A stretch of 64,000 bases of DNA from Acestrorhynchus altus (Eukaryota > Chordata > Actinopteri > Characiformes > Acestrorhynchidae), in the NCBI GenBank assembly GCA_034509495.1, contig CM067506.1, positions 16,462,528 through 16,526,527 on the forward strand. The letters are read 5' to 3'. The translations under genes were made by a program, and so were the position numbers. The notes under the pieces were generated by a model. That model saw only the letters and a program-made list of their open reading frames with translations. It did no database searches and had not been told where the DNA came from. Below, piece by piece: positions 11,035 through 25,435 of this stretch; positions within the stretch are counted from its first letter, which is position 1; each line of letters starts with the position of its first letter.

Positions 11035-11290
11035 AGGTGGCTTAAGGCCACTGAATGTATGTGAACAAGTGAATCATCAAAAGGCTGCCTTATTTCTTTC
11101 AGCATTAACATTATTAAACTTGGGGTTTTGCATTGTTTGAATCAACTGAGGTTTACATTCCTTGTCAGAATGGTAAAATATGGGACTTAAACTATGCTGT
11201 AATGGAAGGTTTTTTCTGAATGTAATTGGCTGCAACTTTATTCAACCTAGGTACAGCATTATAACTAGGTGCTTAAATAAAATAGTTTTT
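11035..11290 (+). repeat. Dispersed repeat, copy 2
   Basis: Partner of 8425-8700. It shares the 20-bp block around 'aatggtaaaatatgggactt' and 'tgaatgtaattggctgcaa', with small indels between the copies. Confidence 0.75.
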
Positions 11291-14200
11291 GAGATTTTGG
11301 GATTATTTCTATAAAATGGCAAAATAAATTAACTTTTTCTATGTTACATGAAAAAGAACACAGGAAAAACAGGATTTTAGCACTTAATATAGTATTATTT
11401 TCCCAATAATGCAATAATCCCAGGAATGTAACTCTAACACTAGTTTACAGTAACGTAATTCCAAATGGAAAAAAACTACAGTAATGTAGTGACAAAGTAT
11501 TACTTAAAATTGTCTTCAATCAATGATTAAAGACCCTGTATTATTAGGCAAAATATTACAAGTTAAGTGCACACTTGTTTTTTGTGTTTTTTTTTTTTTT
11601 GCTTTTTTTTTTTTCATTTCTGTGCCCAAAATTCCATTATTGGGGGAAATTATTACAATTTGAAGTGCTACATGCCTTATAATATCAGGATACTGTGATG
11701 TCAAAAATTGTTAAACCCAATACTGAATGTTCTTAAGACCCCTTGTCTTGGAAATGTTTTCAGAACAGAATAATCTTCTGTGATTTTTAACATAGACTCG
11801 GTTTGTTTACATTTATATTTTCTGTTAAAGAAAGCAGTTTTGGCTTCTGTTAAGTTCTCATAATAGTTCTGCTTTGTTCGTCATTGTCATTACATAGTAG
11901 TGCATCTCAAAGAAATAGAACATATTAAGCCTTTTTCTTATTACTTTGTTTTCATTTGTTATATCTAATAATTAGATATTAGCATATCGGATTTTGAGTT
12001 TGAATAAACCACTAAACCCACAGTATCAACATTGAAATATGCCACTTTTAATCTGTATATAAACTATCATATATGAATGAGTTTACCTTTTGTTCATATT
12101 TGAGGTGCACTAGTATACATCACATAAATCAATCTCAACTAATCCAAATGAAAACAATGCTTGTAAAAAATGCCCATATCCTAAATTTTATTTTAGCCAT
12201 GTTTGAAATGTGTATGTTTTTATGTAACGAAAACAGCCATAATTCATTTTTACACCACCCTTCAACCTCTCTTTAAAAAGAATTAAATGTGCTGTTTTTG
12301 TTACTGTGCCTTTAACACTGATAAGGTACAAAGGATTTCTGTTCTGATTGAAGTCCAGGCCAAAAAAAACATCTAATAAATTCATTATGAATGGGCTGGC
12401 CACTCTGCTATAGGTTATGTGGAACTCTTTGGAATGACCTGCTATTTCATCTTCATTTAAATGGGCAGTGAGGACTGAGGAATGAAAGTGGGCCGAGGAG
12501 TAGAGGAGTGTTTTTTGCAAGGAATTCTGCTTTAGCTCAGAAAGACATGTACAGAAGGGGCTGCAGCTGCTCTAAATTGTTTAAAGGTTCTGCAGACAGT
12601 TCTCAATGGGGAAAATTAAATGAATAAATAAAGTGAACCTGAATGTCCTTAGTGGTAGATTATTGGATTTCAGGGAAGCTAATGGTAGGAAATTCATACA
12701 TTAATTTGGAGATGGAAAATGAACTTTTTCTCAATAAACCAAAACTTGTGGGACAACCCTGCTGAAGCATCCTGTTTAACACCAGCTTTTGTTGATAGTC
12801 TTTGATGGTCAAGCTGGTTTAAAATCTGCTCCCCCGGGCACAAGCATGCCCTCTTTTGGCCATAACTGGCTATAGGGTATGTTCCATTTGATTTTTGTAA
12901 TGGTGGTCATGCTGGTTGACCACCTTGGTGAAGCCGGTCATACTGGTTAATCAGCTTGGTCAAGCATCATCAGCTGGATCATGCTTGTAAACTAGCTAAA
13001 CTGAGAACAGAACAGAGCTCATAAAAATATTTGCAAGCCCACCATGAAAGTCAAATTCTGGGTAGGGTTGTAAATGGGTGTCAATGCGTCTGGGAAGCCA
13101 AACCAAAGTCAGTCTTAATCCTGGCAAGTGTCCCAATACATTTGTCCATATGGTGTGCTTATCATTTTTACACCCATAAACAAATGATTAAAATGCATTG
13201 CAAGGTGTTTTTATGGCAAAAATGAGATGGATACTGCAGGGCCAGCTGAAGCAGAGGATGCTGATTAAGCTGTTGTTAAGCACATTAGCTTTTGACAAGC
13301 ATAAAATTATTTGTTCCATTGAATGGTTCCTTTAATACATTCTGTCTGCATACTGTCCCCTTAGCTACATTTTTGATAGTACAATAATTGAAATGAATGT
13401 TGTACTGCTATCTCATAACTGGTGTGTATAATAATTGAACTTTGAGTGTGGTGGTCAGCCACAACCAGTAGAGCATAGATTGAGTTATTAATTAGGCTTC
13501 CTTGTTTTCAATCGTCCTGATCTGTACAACCACAGAGTTTTTAATGTGATTTATTACTTTTAATTTGGCTCAATGAAGATTGATCATTTTGAACAAATTC
13601 ATAGTGATTAATCTTAATTGAGTCAGTTTTGAATATGATATATAATAAATAACTTTAGTTGATCCAGCATTTCTTTTGTTACTATGGTAACAAATCCCAA
13701 GGACGCATCATGTCTTTCTCTGCTTGCTTCCAGTAAATGTTTTTGGGTGGTGCCGATATATGTTATGATGACACTGCTTGGCTTTGTGTAATATTGTGTC
13801 ACAAAGCAGCTACAGATTTCCTGTGATTACATCTGGGAAATGGTCTATTACCATGCACATTGTGCCCTCAGTGATGGCATAAAACATATTACTTATGCAC
13901 ACTCATGTTGGTGCTGCAGAGTGTCATGTCACCTGCAGTTGTGTTTGATTTGGGTCAGCACAGCTTATTAACTCAGCACGTCATCTGTTCAGATTCGCTT
14001 TGATTTGATTTCGCTTGCCCTGAAATATGTCATGTTACGATTCTGATGAATTTTAATGTGTGCTGGACTCATTTAGCCCATGACTTTAACATGCTGATCC
14101 ATCTGCATCCACACAGTGTGTGAGTTTTTAGACACTGAATACCTTAATATAGAATATTATTGATTAAAAAGTAAAGGTGCTACAAAGAACAACCAGCATT

Positions 14201-15789
14201 TAGCACAACAGCATTTTTTGGTTGTTTTTTTTCCTCCGATTTGGAAATATCAATTACATAACCTCATTATGCTCCCACCCTGCCCCCAACCCCCCCTCAC
14301 ATCATTATGCTCCCACCACTAGGAGGGTGAGGACAAGCACAAGCCTCTTTTTATCTATGTGAAGCCAGCCAACACCTCTTTTTGAAACTGCTGCCCATGC
14401 ATCACTGCTGGCTAGCCAACATGCTTGGCATGATGGTGACAATAATAATAATGATAATAATAATAGCAGCAGTTGTAAGAAAAATATTTTGAGTCCATGT
14501 AAACATCAGTGTAGTCACAAATGGAGGGTGGACAACAAGTCCAAAGGCAGGAAGTGGAAGCTTGCTTTCTTAAAGAACCATTTTTCATAAAGAGGTTAAA
14601 GAAAAAAGTTCTAATACATTTTAAAATATTTTGGTGGATTATTCAAACATATAAAAAGTTCTTCACCCATATATCTCTTTTTCACAAATGGAGCCAAAAA
14701 ATAGTTTTTCTGTGGCAGTGCCTCTAAAACCCTATGTAGCACCTTGAGAGTGTAAAGCATCTTGGGTTGCATAAGTAAACCACTCCAAACCACCATTTAA
14801 AAAATGAATAACCAGCTGCTTTACTCTAGTAACGTCACCACGGGCTGTATACAGCTTGTTTTTTTTTCTGTGATCTCTCTATGTTACAGTTATGATTGGA
14901 TCACTCAAACCAATTGGATGTGATCAGATACAGCTCTTGGCCACGGTCAACATATAATGCATTGGCTGTGAGACCATGTTCACAGTGGATACTTGAATCA
15001 AAATGTCAACAATAATTTAAGTTCTTTTTGCACAAAAAATTCTGTTCATATCAGACGTGCATTTTAGTGAAAAGTGTAAATAAAATCCAGCCAAAATATA
15101 TAGAGATTTAACCTGTACATGTAAATAAGTCTTCTAGATTTATCAGTCATTATCTGTGAAATGTCTATCATCATTTACACAATACACAGACTAATCTTAC
15201 AGCACAATACAATGAATGGCAGACCTTTATTTCAGAGCTAATATTTTCTCAAACATCTTGGAAAATGAAGCTGACATCTGCACTCTTCTATCACATCTGA
15301 TCCTTTTCAGAGGCATCAGCCTGAGGCTTGATCCAGGAGCTAGCATGCCCTCAGGAACTCCTCTCTGTCTTGTCCCAATTTTTACACCATGCCCCATATA
15401 AAGGAAAGGTTTTTATAATGTGGTTTAAAAGAGGGCTTCCTTCTTACTGATTCAGAGGTACAACTACAGAGGATGGAATCCGAGGAGACAGAATCAGGGA
15501 AAAACAAGAACATGGTGTCAACACAGGGCACTTGCAAGCTGGTGAAGCTATTAAGATGTTCCTACTGGGTTCTTAGTGGGGGCAATGTACAGCTTTCTGC
15601 ATTATCCTCACTGAGTTCTAATGATGACAGACATTACAGGCTTTAGTGAAGCATCATCTTTCACTGTAAGAGAAGGTTTGTCATTTTAACTTTAACTGGG
15701 TTTCTTCAAATCAAATAAATGAACAAACGTGATTACTGATATTATTATTCTTATTATTTTACAAAATGTGCATGAAATGATTTCAAAAG
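11291..15789. other. Gene-free AT-rich stretch downstream of eif4e
   Basis: The proximal part may be 3' UTR if the polyadenylation signal near 12625 is used. A 'ctggtca' minisatellite patch lies at about 12770-12990. Short ATA/TAA runs occur near 14440. No exon with good splice sites and coding bias was found. Confidence 0.5.
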
Positions 15790-16185
15790 TATTTAGACCC
15801 TTAAATTGTGTACATTCCACAAATGTCACCAAAACAGCTTTGACTCATTGAGGCATGGACTGAAGGTGTCATTTGGCATCTGCCCCATTACATCAACGGC
15901 AGCTCCTTTGGGTCCTGTAAGTTGAGAGGCAAGACCTCCTTGAAACACATTAATGAGCTGTTGTCAGTTCACCGATTGCTCTTCCTTGGAGTACTTTAGG
16001 TGTTGACCCCTGCATACAACACCCCGTAGAACCTGTCTGATGTTCTCAGTCTTCTAGCTATTAGTTTGGCCTTTGTCAAAGTGACTCTTTTTCTTAAAGA
16101 ATCTGTTCTTACACTTGGGCATTTTTGCTGCTTGCAACCCATCAACTTCAAGATCAGACTGATAACTTGCTGCATTATTCCATAG
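15790..16185 (-). mobile_element. Internally deleted Tc1-like element (deletion derivative, copy 1)
   Basis: Read on the minus strand it starts with the 5' part of a common fish Tc1 element ('aacttcaag...', 'ttgatgggttgcaagcag', 'tttgacaaaggcc'). It then jumps to the 3' part ('ctcaacttacaggaccc', 'gtccatgcctcaatgagtc', 'aaagctgttttggtgaca'). The jump is near 15940-15950. Most of the transposase gene is missing. The same jump occurs in copies at 19.4 and 40.2 kb. Confidence 0.75.
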
Positions 16186-19100
16186 ACAATGGTCTTGAAG
16201 AAAAAAAAAGAAATATGTGTGAAATTAAAGAAGTACCATACCGTACCTTAACTGTGCATTTCAAAAATATATATCTAAATATATAAATATCTTCCAAAGG
16301 TAACTTTGACTTCAGAAATGCTCTACTAAACATTATTGATGGACATCAAATTTGTGTATTCAGCCACATTGATGCACCCATGCTGGTATAGCAGTTTGAC
16401 AGTGCTCTTACAGATTGTACGGTCTCCTCCTAATGTCACCACTGCTGGACTAATAAAGGATTATCTTATCACTCTTTATTAACAAGCCCTTTCAGAGTTG
16501 TAGGGGGTGTGTTAAAACAGGGAATCTCAAATTGTGCAGGGCCCGAGGGTCCCGGGACCTGGTTTGAGAAACTGGCCAATGGTCATCATACCCAATGTGT
16601 ATAATAAACACTCCCAATATTGAGCTGTGGATACATAGCACTGCATTCTCTAGAGTGATGAAGCTCCATCCATCACCTCAGGGATGTTAATGTTCCAAAA
16701 CCAACCTAAGTACCTGTCCTCACTTATGCTCTTGAGATCCTTGTTTCAACAACATTTGGTGGAGATAGAAATGTTGGCTGAACTTTTCTCTTGCACGGAT
16801 TTAATGTGGGTTTCATTTTTGCAGCCATACAGAAAATGAACTGTGTTAGAAGCAGAAGGTTTTGAGCCATAAACCCACAAAGAGTACCTGCAGCACAATT
16901 TAAGCACTGCAGTGCTTAATCTTAGGCTGCTGGAATGGACTATATTGTCCATACCCAGATGTTTAACATGTTCTTAATGCTGTGCACTGTCTGAAGGAAA
17001 CAATGATCACTTTTTATTTGCAACAGTTTAAAAGGTCAAGGATTTTATGTCAAGTGATTTTATAAAGATATGTGAGATACCCAATTATAGTGTGGAGTCT
17101 TAAAAAGAAGAGGCTTACTTAATTTAGAAGCGGTTTGGTAGGTGCTTTGACACCTACCAAGTAAAGAAAAAGCACAGGATGTTCATTAGCCATTCTGCTG
17201 AGCAGTGGTAAATGAGGGGGTCCTCTGAAGTGTGGTGTTTGCCTACTCTTTCTGCACAGCTATAGCATCTGTAATGAGATGCACCCAAGTCACTTTCACA
17301 GACCTCCAATAAACTTATACCTGCTCATTAGTCACTAGTGTATATATCTTAGAGATTATATGCTGTTAGAGTCTCATTAGAGCTGCTTGTTTAAACAATT
17401 CAGTGAGAAAATGTGCTCTCTTTGTTTCATGGACACACAAACAGACTTTCTTCTTGGGTGATTCAGGAAGGGCTCAGTGGATGACAGCAGGCCACAGACA
17501 TATAAAAATACTGCAGGAAAAACACAATCCCAGGGAGTTGTGGATGGTGGGCATAAGATGGACACTTGTAAAAAGCAGAGCCAGGGATGGAGTGGCCATC
17601 AAGAAAAATACTGGTGGGCCACTATGGATGTGGGCCACCAAGAGGTGAAATCTGTCAAAAACAAAACGAAACCAGTTAAAATGGGCTGGTCTGTACAAAA
17701 GAAATTCAGGGCTGAATTAAGTTGCCTATCCAGACCTGGACATGATCATCATGTCTGAGCACAGCATTCACTGTTATACACATTCAGTTTTCAGAAGGGA
17801 AAGTGGAATTCATCAAAAGCCTGTAAACACCATAAAACACATTCCGTTTACTGGTAAAGCTTTAGTTTTTACAGTTTTGAGGCAATCGGGCCAAGAACAG
17901 AGGGAAGCTTTTTGTATGCCCACTAGATGGAGCCTCATTCCAGTTTGCCATCGACTCACTGGCCCAGTGAGTCAATGCCCATTGGGGCAGCCTGAGAGAA
18001 CCCTTGGTTGCGAGTGATCTGACATTTTAATGGCTTTTTTAAAAGCTTTCTTGGTAACATTAGAAGGGCCTCTACTCTCCTTCGTCTTCTGAATAAGTCA
18101 CCTCCATAAATGACAGTCTGAGACACCAAAGTAGCCACCTAACCCAAATAAGGCTGTCTGTATAAGGTTATGTGCTATCGGTTACTCCAGAGACAGTTTG
18201 TCTAAATACGCTTTAGACCATTTGAGAAATGGGCTCAAGGCGACATGGATATATAGACAGCAGTGCAATCACAATCTCATTCATAGCTCAACTGGAGAGC
18301 TACTAGGGCATAGTACACATTCGCTGATAACTGGGAGAATCTCCAAAGAATTGAAGATGTACATGAATCATTTGCACCTTTTCCATTTAAAACAATCCAA
18401 TAAAGGCACGGTATGGCCAAATTACTTCCTCACAAAGTGCCTAAATCCTCACTCAGTGTGTAGACTTGCTGAGGGGAGATGAAAGCTGCACTCTAATACA
18501 GAGTAGCTATCTCCTCTGGGTCACTTATTTGCAAACTGTAGAGTCTAAATGAGGTTTTAAAGTCACACACATACACCCGCTAGCCTAATTTGGTGTAATC
18601 AGGCCTAATGATGTGCGCTTACACACGCTCTTGCACACACTCACCAGTAGACAAGCCTCCTGTCCCAGAGCATATATATTCCTTGTTCTCAATCCCATTT
18701 AAAGATTTGAGACTCTTTATTGCTGTACACAATACAGCAATTGCAGTGGGTTTAGAATTAATTTAATCTTTTTGGAGGACATGCTAATATCACCCTGATA
18801 TATGTATGTTACACGAGGAATGTACCAATAACAACTCAATTCAATAACTAACAACAAACCAAGAGAGGCCAATTTTATCATGAATAAGAGGAGGCTCTTA
18901 GGCTCTACAATGCCCTTGAATGTGATAATATCAAGTTTCGATAAATAATTTAAGATATTAAATAACAATTGCAAGAGCTTTCTTCCGTTGCCAAGTATTG
19001 AGTAGAAGAACCGTAGCATATTGTAGTCATTTATTAAATGTTTTTTTTATGTCATATTATAATGGGGATAATATAACAGAGTAGTGTTTATTTGAAAACC

Positions 19101-19387
19101 CTTTGTTTCTGTTACTGCATTTGACGATATTTCTAGTATTTTGTTTCCACCAAGCTAACAGTGATTTCATAACTTTTTATTTGAAATGTCAGTGTTCAAA
19201 ATTAAATAACTCTATAAATATTAACACATAAATCTAACACTGAGCAAGGGGTCTTAATATGTGCGTTATATACATAATTGAATATCAGATTCACAGTTCC
19301 CTGCTGGACAATTGGACACCACTGTTGGTGCAGAAACCATACACTAATTACCATAACATTAGTATCACTTGCTTAAAGTTGAGTACA
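16186..19387. other. Gene-free stretch
   Basis: No gene, splice-supported exon or clear repeat family was recognised. Short reading frames here have no coding signature. Confidence 0.4.
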
Positions 19388-19690
19388 AGGTAGGTTCCCT
19401 GTGTGTCACCACAAAGGATTTTATGACTCGAGGCATTCACTTCAAGTTGTAAGGTGGAGCCTCCACGGATCATATGAATGACCCTTTTGCGAGTTCATTG
19501 GTTGTCCTTTCTGGGGCCACTTTTGGTAATCACAGACAAATGCATACCGGGAACATCCCACATGACTTGGCAGTGGTCTAGCCATTACATTTTGGCCCTT
19601 GTGAAAATAGCACAGATTTTTATGCTTGTCCATTTTTACTGCTTCCAAGTTGTCAAGAACTGACTGTTCAGTTGCTGCCTTGTATATCTA
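19388..19690 (-). mobile_element. Internally deleted Tc1-like element (deletion derivative, copy 2)
   Basis: The minus strand shows 'caactgaacagtcagttctt', 'atggacaagcataaaaatct', 'aagggccaaaatgtaatggc', then 'gatccgtggaggctccacc' and 'gaatgcctcgagtcata'. It skips the central transposase region at the same place as copies at 15.8 and 40.2 kb (junction near 19465). Confidence 0.75.
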
Positions 19691-19799
19691 CACGTTGTCA
19701 GATGCCACTGTTGTTGAAGATAAACAGTATATTACACTTAATCTGTTGATTGTTATGGCTGGTTGGTGTTACTCACGTAGTTGCCTGTTGGTTTGCTCA

Positions 19800-19915
19800 A
19801 TTGAGGCTTGAATCCAGATTTCTGTAAAGCTGCTTTGTGACAGTGCCTGTTGTAAAAAGTGCTATATAAATAAACTTTGATTGATTGATTGATTGATTGA
19901 CTGATTGATTGATCA
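19800..19915 (+). mobile_element. 3' tail of a LINE-type element with (GATT)n
   Basis: The phrase 'gtaaagctgctttgtgacag' followed by 'gtgctatataaataaa' and a run of about eight GATT/GACT units is the usual 3' end of fish L2-type LINEs. Only the tail remains. Confidence 0.65.
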
Positions 19916-20744
19916 AATGACATAGCACACAGATTCCGCCTGTCCAACTGTATTGTAGGTAGAGCTAACCAAACCACAGATATGTGAAGGTGTTAAAAGA
20001 GTCAATTAACATTGAAACATTAAAAAAATAATCAATAAATATCAAAGCCTGACGCTAATATTAATGGAGTGGTTCAGTCTGTTAGCAGTCTAGCTTTATC
20101 TTTACTTCTGCCCAATCACTCAATGGTCCATGTGGACAAAGAGTCCATTAACAGCACTATGGTATTAGTGGATGACTTGGATCATGAGTGTACATACATG
20201 GAGTGCTTTTTAGTGTTGTTAACAGAAAAATCTCTTAGTTGGCAATTTACAGTCTTCTTTTTTTTGTTTATGGCATATTCCAAATTGTTTGTGCACTTGC
20301 TGAGGCAGGCAGCACTTGGGGGTTGAGAGGAAGATGAGAGGAAAATGCTGATAATTTTGATATCCAAATGAGAAATTAATTGTTTATGCAGCGCTAACAT
20401 AAAAACTGCATGAAGAAAACCAACCAAACAGTGAGGAACAGCACAGATTACATAAAATTGGCAACTGTTGTGTTTTCCCATGTGTCGGTTGTGATGAATG
20501 CCTATTTTCATTGTTGTGGAATATGTTACTGAATACATAGCATACAGTACTTTTCCATCATTATTTTCAGAGCTTTCTGTGCATCTTTGTGAGATAATTA
20601 GCTAAAAATATTACTTCAGACAATAACCTGCTTATTTGGTATTACTAACACTTGATTAGGAAGTATGCCTACTCATTCAACCAGTCATGTGGTAGCAGTG
20701 CAGTGAGAAAATAAATCACAGAGATACATTCCAGCAGCATCTGG

Positions 20745-21640
20745 TAATGTTCATATCAATCATCAGAATGGGGCTACAATGTGATCAAAGTGATTTTAAA
20801 CATAGTATGATTGTATGTGTCAGATGGGCTCATCTGAGTATTTCTCCTGGGCTTTCCAGCAGAAGAGTCTCTGGATTTTACCCAGAAAGGTGTAATAAAG
20901 AAAAAGCATCCACTGAGTGGCAGTGGCAGTGAGTTGACAGAAGGGCTACAGAAAATGAGTAAAGCATTCTGTACAGCTGTAGTACAATCAGGGGATACAC
21001 ATCGATCCTTGAGGCAGCTGGACCAAAACAACAAAAGACCATGTCAGGTTCCACTTCTGTCAGCCAAGAACAAAAAGCTGAGGCTGCAGTGGGAAGAGGC
21101 TCACCAAAACTAGACAGTTGAAGAGTGGAGAAACATAGTCTGATCTAATCTCCATTTCTTCTGAGGCTTGCAGAATTTTGTGCCAACAGACAACTTGTGT
21201 CAGTCTGGTGGACATGGTGTAATGATGAGCTACGGTGAGCAAGGAATGACCACGCAAATTTATTCGTGGCCACAATTACCCAACTTCTAAAGGCTACACC
21301 CAGCCTGATCCAGCATGTACCATTTCACAAAGCAAAAGTCATCTCAAATGGGTTTCAGGAACATGACAATGAGTTCAGGGTTTTTCAGTGGTCTCCCCAG
21401 TCACCAGATCTGAATTCAACAGTTCACGTTTGGATGAGATAAAAATGGGAGATTCTGCTCCTGAAAAGTCTGCAGAACTGTGTGATGCAATCATGTCAGC
21501 ATGGAGCAGAATCTCAAAGGAAATGTTTCCAAGATGTAGAATCCAAGTCACAGAGAACTGAGGCTCTTTTGGGAGCAAAGGGAACCCCTATCTAGTATTG
21601 GTTTTATGTTCCTAATAAAGTGCTCAGTGAGAGCATACAG
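20745..21640 (+). mobile_element. Degraded full-span Tc1-like transposon
   Basis: Both flanks and most of the interior of a common 1.2-kb fish Tc1 family are recognisable. 'ttaaacatagtatgattgta'-type text comes near the start, then a 'ggttccacttctgtcagc' segment that reads as the transposase middle. Around 21310-21440 lies the equivalent of HKAKVIS-(W)F-EHDNEF and QSPDLN. The right end is 'gttcctaataaagtgctcag'. Many stops and gaps make it dead. Confidence 0.8.
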
Positions 21641-22135
21641 CATTGATCTTTTTTTGGGGGAGGACTACAGCTCACAGTAGATAAGCTAGAAATGTCACAG
21701 TTAGTCAGGTTTCTTCGCTTTTAAATACTTTTGTTATTCTCAAACAAAGTGGAAATATCGGAAATATATTGTATGAAGGAGCATATTTACATTTACCATG
21801 CTTATTTGGTAGATAAGTGAAAAATTGCCGTTTGATTGCATACAGATATACTATTTAAAACTTTCAAAAATATGATTAAATTCATGTCAAATTGAACAAC
21901 TAATGGGGGGTGATTGGAGCCTGGGGAACACTGGGGAAGGTCATGACCATCTGCTCATCCCCTAAATCTACCCCTATGGTGTAAGGCCACAATTAAACAA
22001 TAATGTCAAGTGTAAAAAAAGAAGCCATTTGAAACAGCATATATGTAATAAATAATGGCATAAGAGATGTTGATATATGAGATTTCTCAGTGAGAATCAT
22101 TGATTTTTCTGCACTCACGTCTTTTTTCCTATTAG

Positions 22136-22293
22136 ATGCTTCCTGGCAGTGAAGAGATGGTGCCAGTCTCGCGTTCTGCTGCAGGCCTTGTGTACCATGC
22201 GCCGTGGACGGAACGGCTCGTGGCGGGAGTCCCGCGAGGCCCTGATGGTTTCCCATGGCAACAGAGTGGCGAGTGAGGTTCTGTGTATGGCGG
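22136..22293 (+). other. Orphan exon candidate (158 nt), gene unknown
   Basis: A strong acceptor (cttttttcctattag) precedes 22136 and a strong donor (GTGAGA) follows 22293. The block is much richer in GC than its surroundings. The frame starting with TGC at 22137 is open throughout, with about three quarters of third positions G or C, and includes the strings CFLAVKRWCQSR and SWRESREALMVSHGNR. I do not recognise the protein. No partner exon was found within 10 kb on either side, so it may belong to a gene with very long introns, a non-coding RNA, or chance. The minus strand is also open in two frames. Confidence 0.35.
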
Positions 22294-24215
<1,922 letters not shown>

Positions 24216-24318
24216 GTGTAAGGGAGGGATAAAGTCTTATTGTTCTCGAGCAGCGTGTGTTGGAGGTGTGGCATCTTCCGGGCGTTGTCGTGGAGACGGA
24301 AGGCTGCCCAGGCGCTGT

Positions 24319-24355
24319 TCTCTCTCTCTCTCTCCCTCTCTCTCTCTCTCTCTCG

Positions 24356-24395
<40 letters not shown>
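24319..24395. repeat. (TC)n microsatellite with scattered interruptions
   Basis: A pure pyrimidine tract of about 77 bp with two G and a few C interruptions on this strand. Confidence 0.97.
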
Positions 24396-24397
<2 letters not shown>

Positions 24398-24465
24398 GCT
24401 GATCACCAAGACGCTGATCACGGGAAGACTGATCCTTATGGCAAGAGCTGCAGCCACAGGTAACC

Positions 24466-24466
<1 letters not shown>

Positions 24467-24518
<52 letters not shown>
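24467..24518. repeat. (AC)n microsatellite
   Basis: About 26 AC units, directly after a donor-like GTAACC at 24461. Confidence 0.98.
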
Positions 24519-24520
<2 letters not shown>

Positions 24521-24613
24521 GGTGTGACAGATGCAGCAGACAGTGTGATCAGTGTTGTTAAGTGATAAGGTGATGAGTCAAAAAGGTACAGAAAGTGTAT
24601 GTCTCTGTGCTTT

Positions 24614-24614
24614 T

Positions 24615-24680
<66 letters not shown>

Positions 24681-24700
24681 TAGAGAGAGAGAGAGAGAGA
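24614..24700. repeat. Compound (GT)n(GA)n microsatellite
   Basis: About 13 GT units pass into about 28 GA units with small interruptions. It mirrors the compound tract 500 bp upstream. Confidence 0.97.
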
Positions 24701-24899
24701 AATAGAGATAAAGATAGTGAGTGCACTAACAACTGTATGTGTGGCAGGTACAGGAGCAGATCAGAGGTGTGTGTGTTGTGAGTCATAAAGGGGGATGTGG
24801 TGATGTATTCTGCCTGTGGCTTCAGAGAGATGCAGCAGATTCCCACAGCGCACACAGTCCTTTCCTGCTGCGCTCTGAGAAATAGGAAAGAGGAGTGGG

Positions 24900-24901
<2 letters not shown>

Positions 24902-24939
<38 letters not shown>

Positions 24940-24972
24940 GTGTGTGTGTGTGTGTGTTTGTGTGTGTGTGTG
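24902..24972. repeat. (GT)n microsatellite
   Basis: About 35 GT units with one GC and one TT interruption. Confidence 0.97.
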
Positions 24973-25177
24973 CATTGATGTATACATATGTGAACATTCA
25001 AGTGAAGCTACAATTTTGAGAAAGTGGATATTGTAAGAAAAGCTATACAAACTATGTGACTGTGTGTGTTGGGGGTTGAGGGGTTGTGGTTTTGATGTAT
25101 ACTGGTGTATGTGGGAGAACTAAGGAAGTGTCCAAAAACTCCTCTCTCATCTCTATATATAACTGTCTCTCTCTCTG

Positions 25178-25180
<3 letters not shown>

Positions 25181-25244
<64 letters not shown>
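25181..25244. repeat. (TA)n microsatellite
   Basis: 32 uninterrupted TA units, preceded by a short CT tract. Confidence 0.98.
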
Positions 25245-25245
<1 letters not shown>

Positions 25246-25435
25246 TTTTGGGGTGGTGACCATCCATCATCATGACCTCACTAACACTTTTGTCACTGGA
25301 ATCAATCAAATCCTCACAGTGATGCTCCAAATTTTAGTACAAAGCCTTCCCTGGAGCTTCTCCAACAAACACTTTTAATGCTCTTGATTCAAAAACATAA
25401 AAGTGTCCAAATATTTTTGTCCATATCGTGTATAT
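25245..25435 (-). mobile_element. Truncated copy of non-autonomous family M
   Basis: The minus strand ends with 'ccaaatatttttgtccatat' (plus orientation), as in other family M copies, and holds the 'tgatgctccaaattttagta' segment. The central part is missing and the (TA)n tract abuts its left edge. Confidence 0.55.

Noticed and set aside
24395..24460. First exon of a gene (ATG near 24439 followed by a GTAACC donor)
   Set aside because: Only seven codons with no recognisable product, wedged between microsatellites, and no downstream partner exon was found.
24436..25050. Long open frame of 204 codons on the minus strand
   Set aside because: It is made mostly of repeated His-Thr, Ser-Leu and Cys-Val dipeptides from GT and GA microsatellites, so it is low-complexity and not coding.
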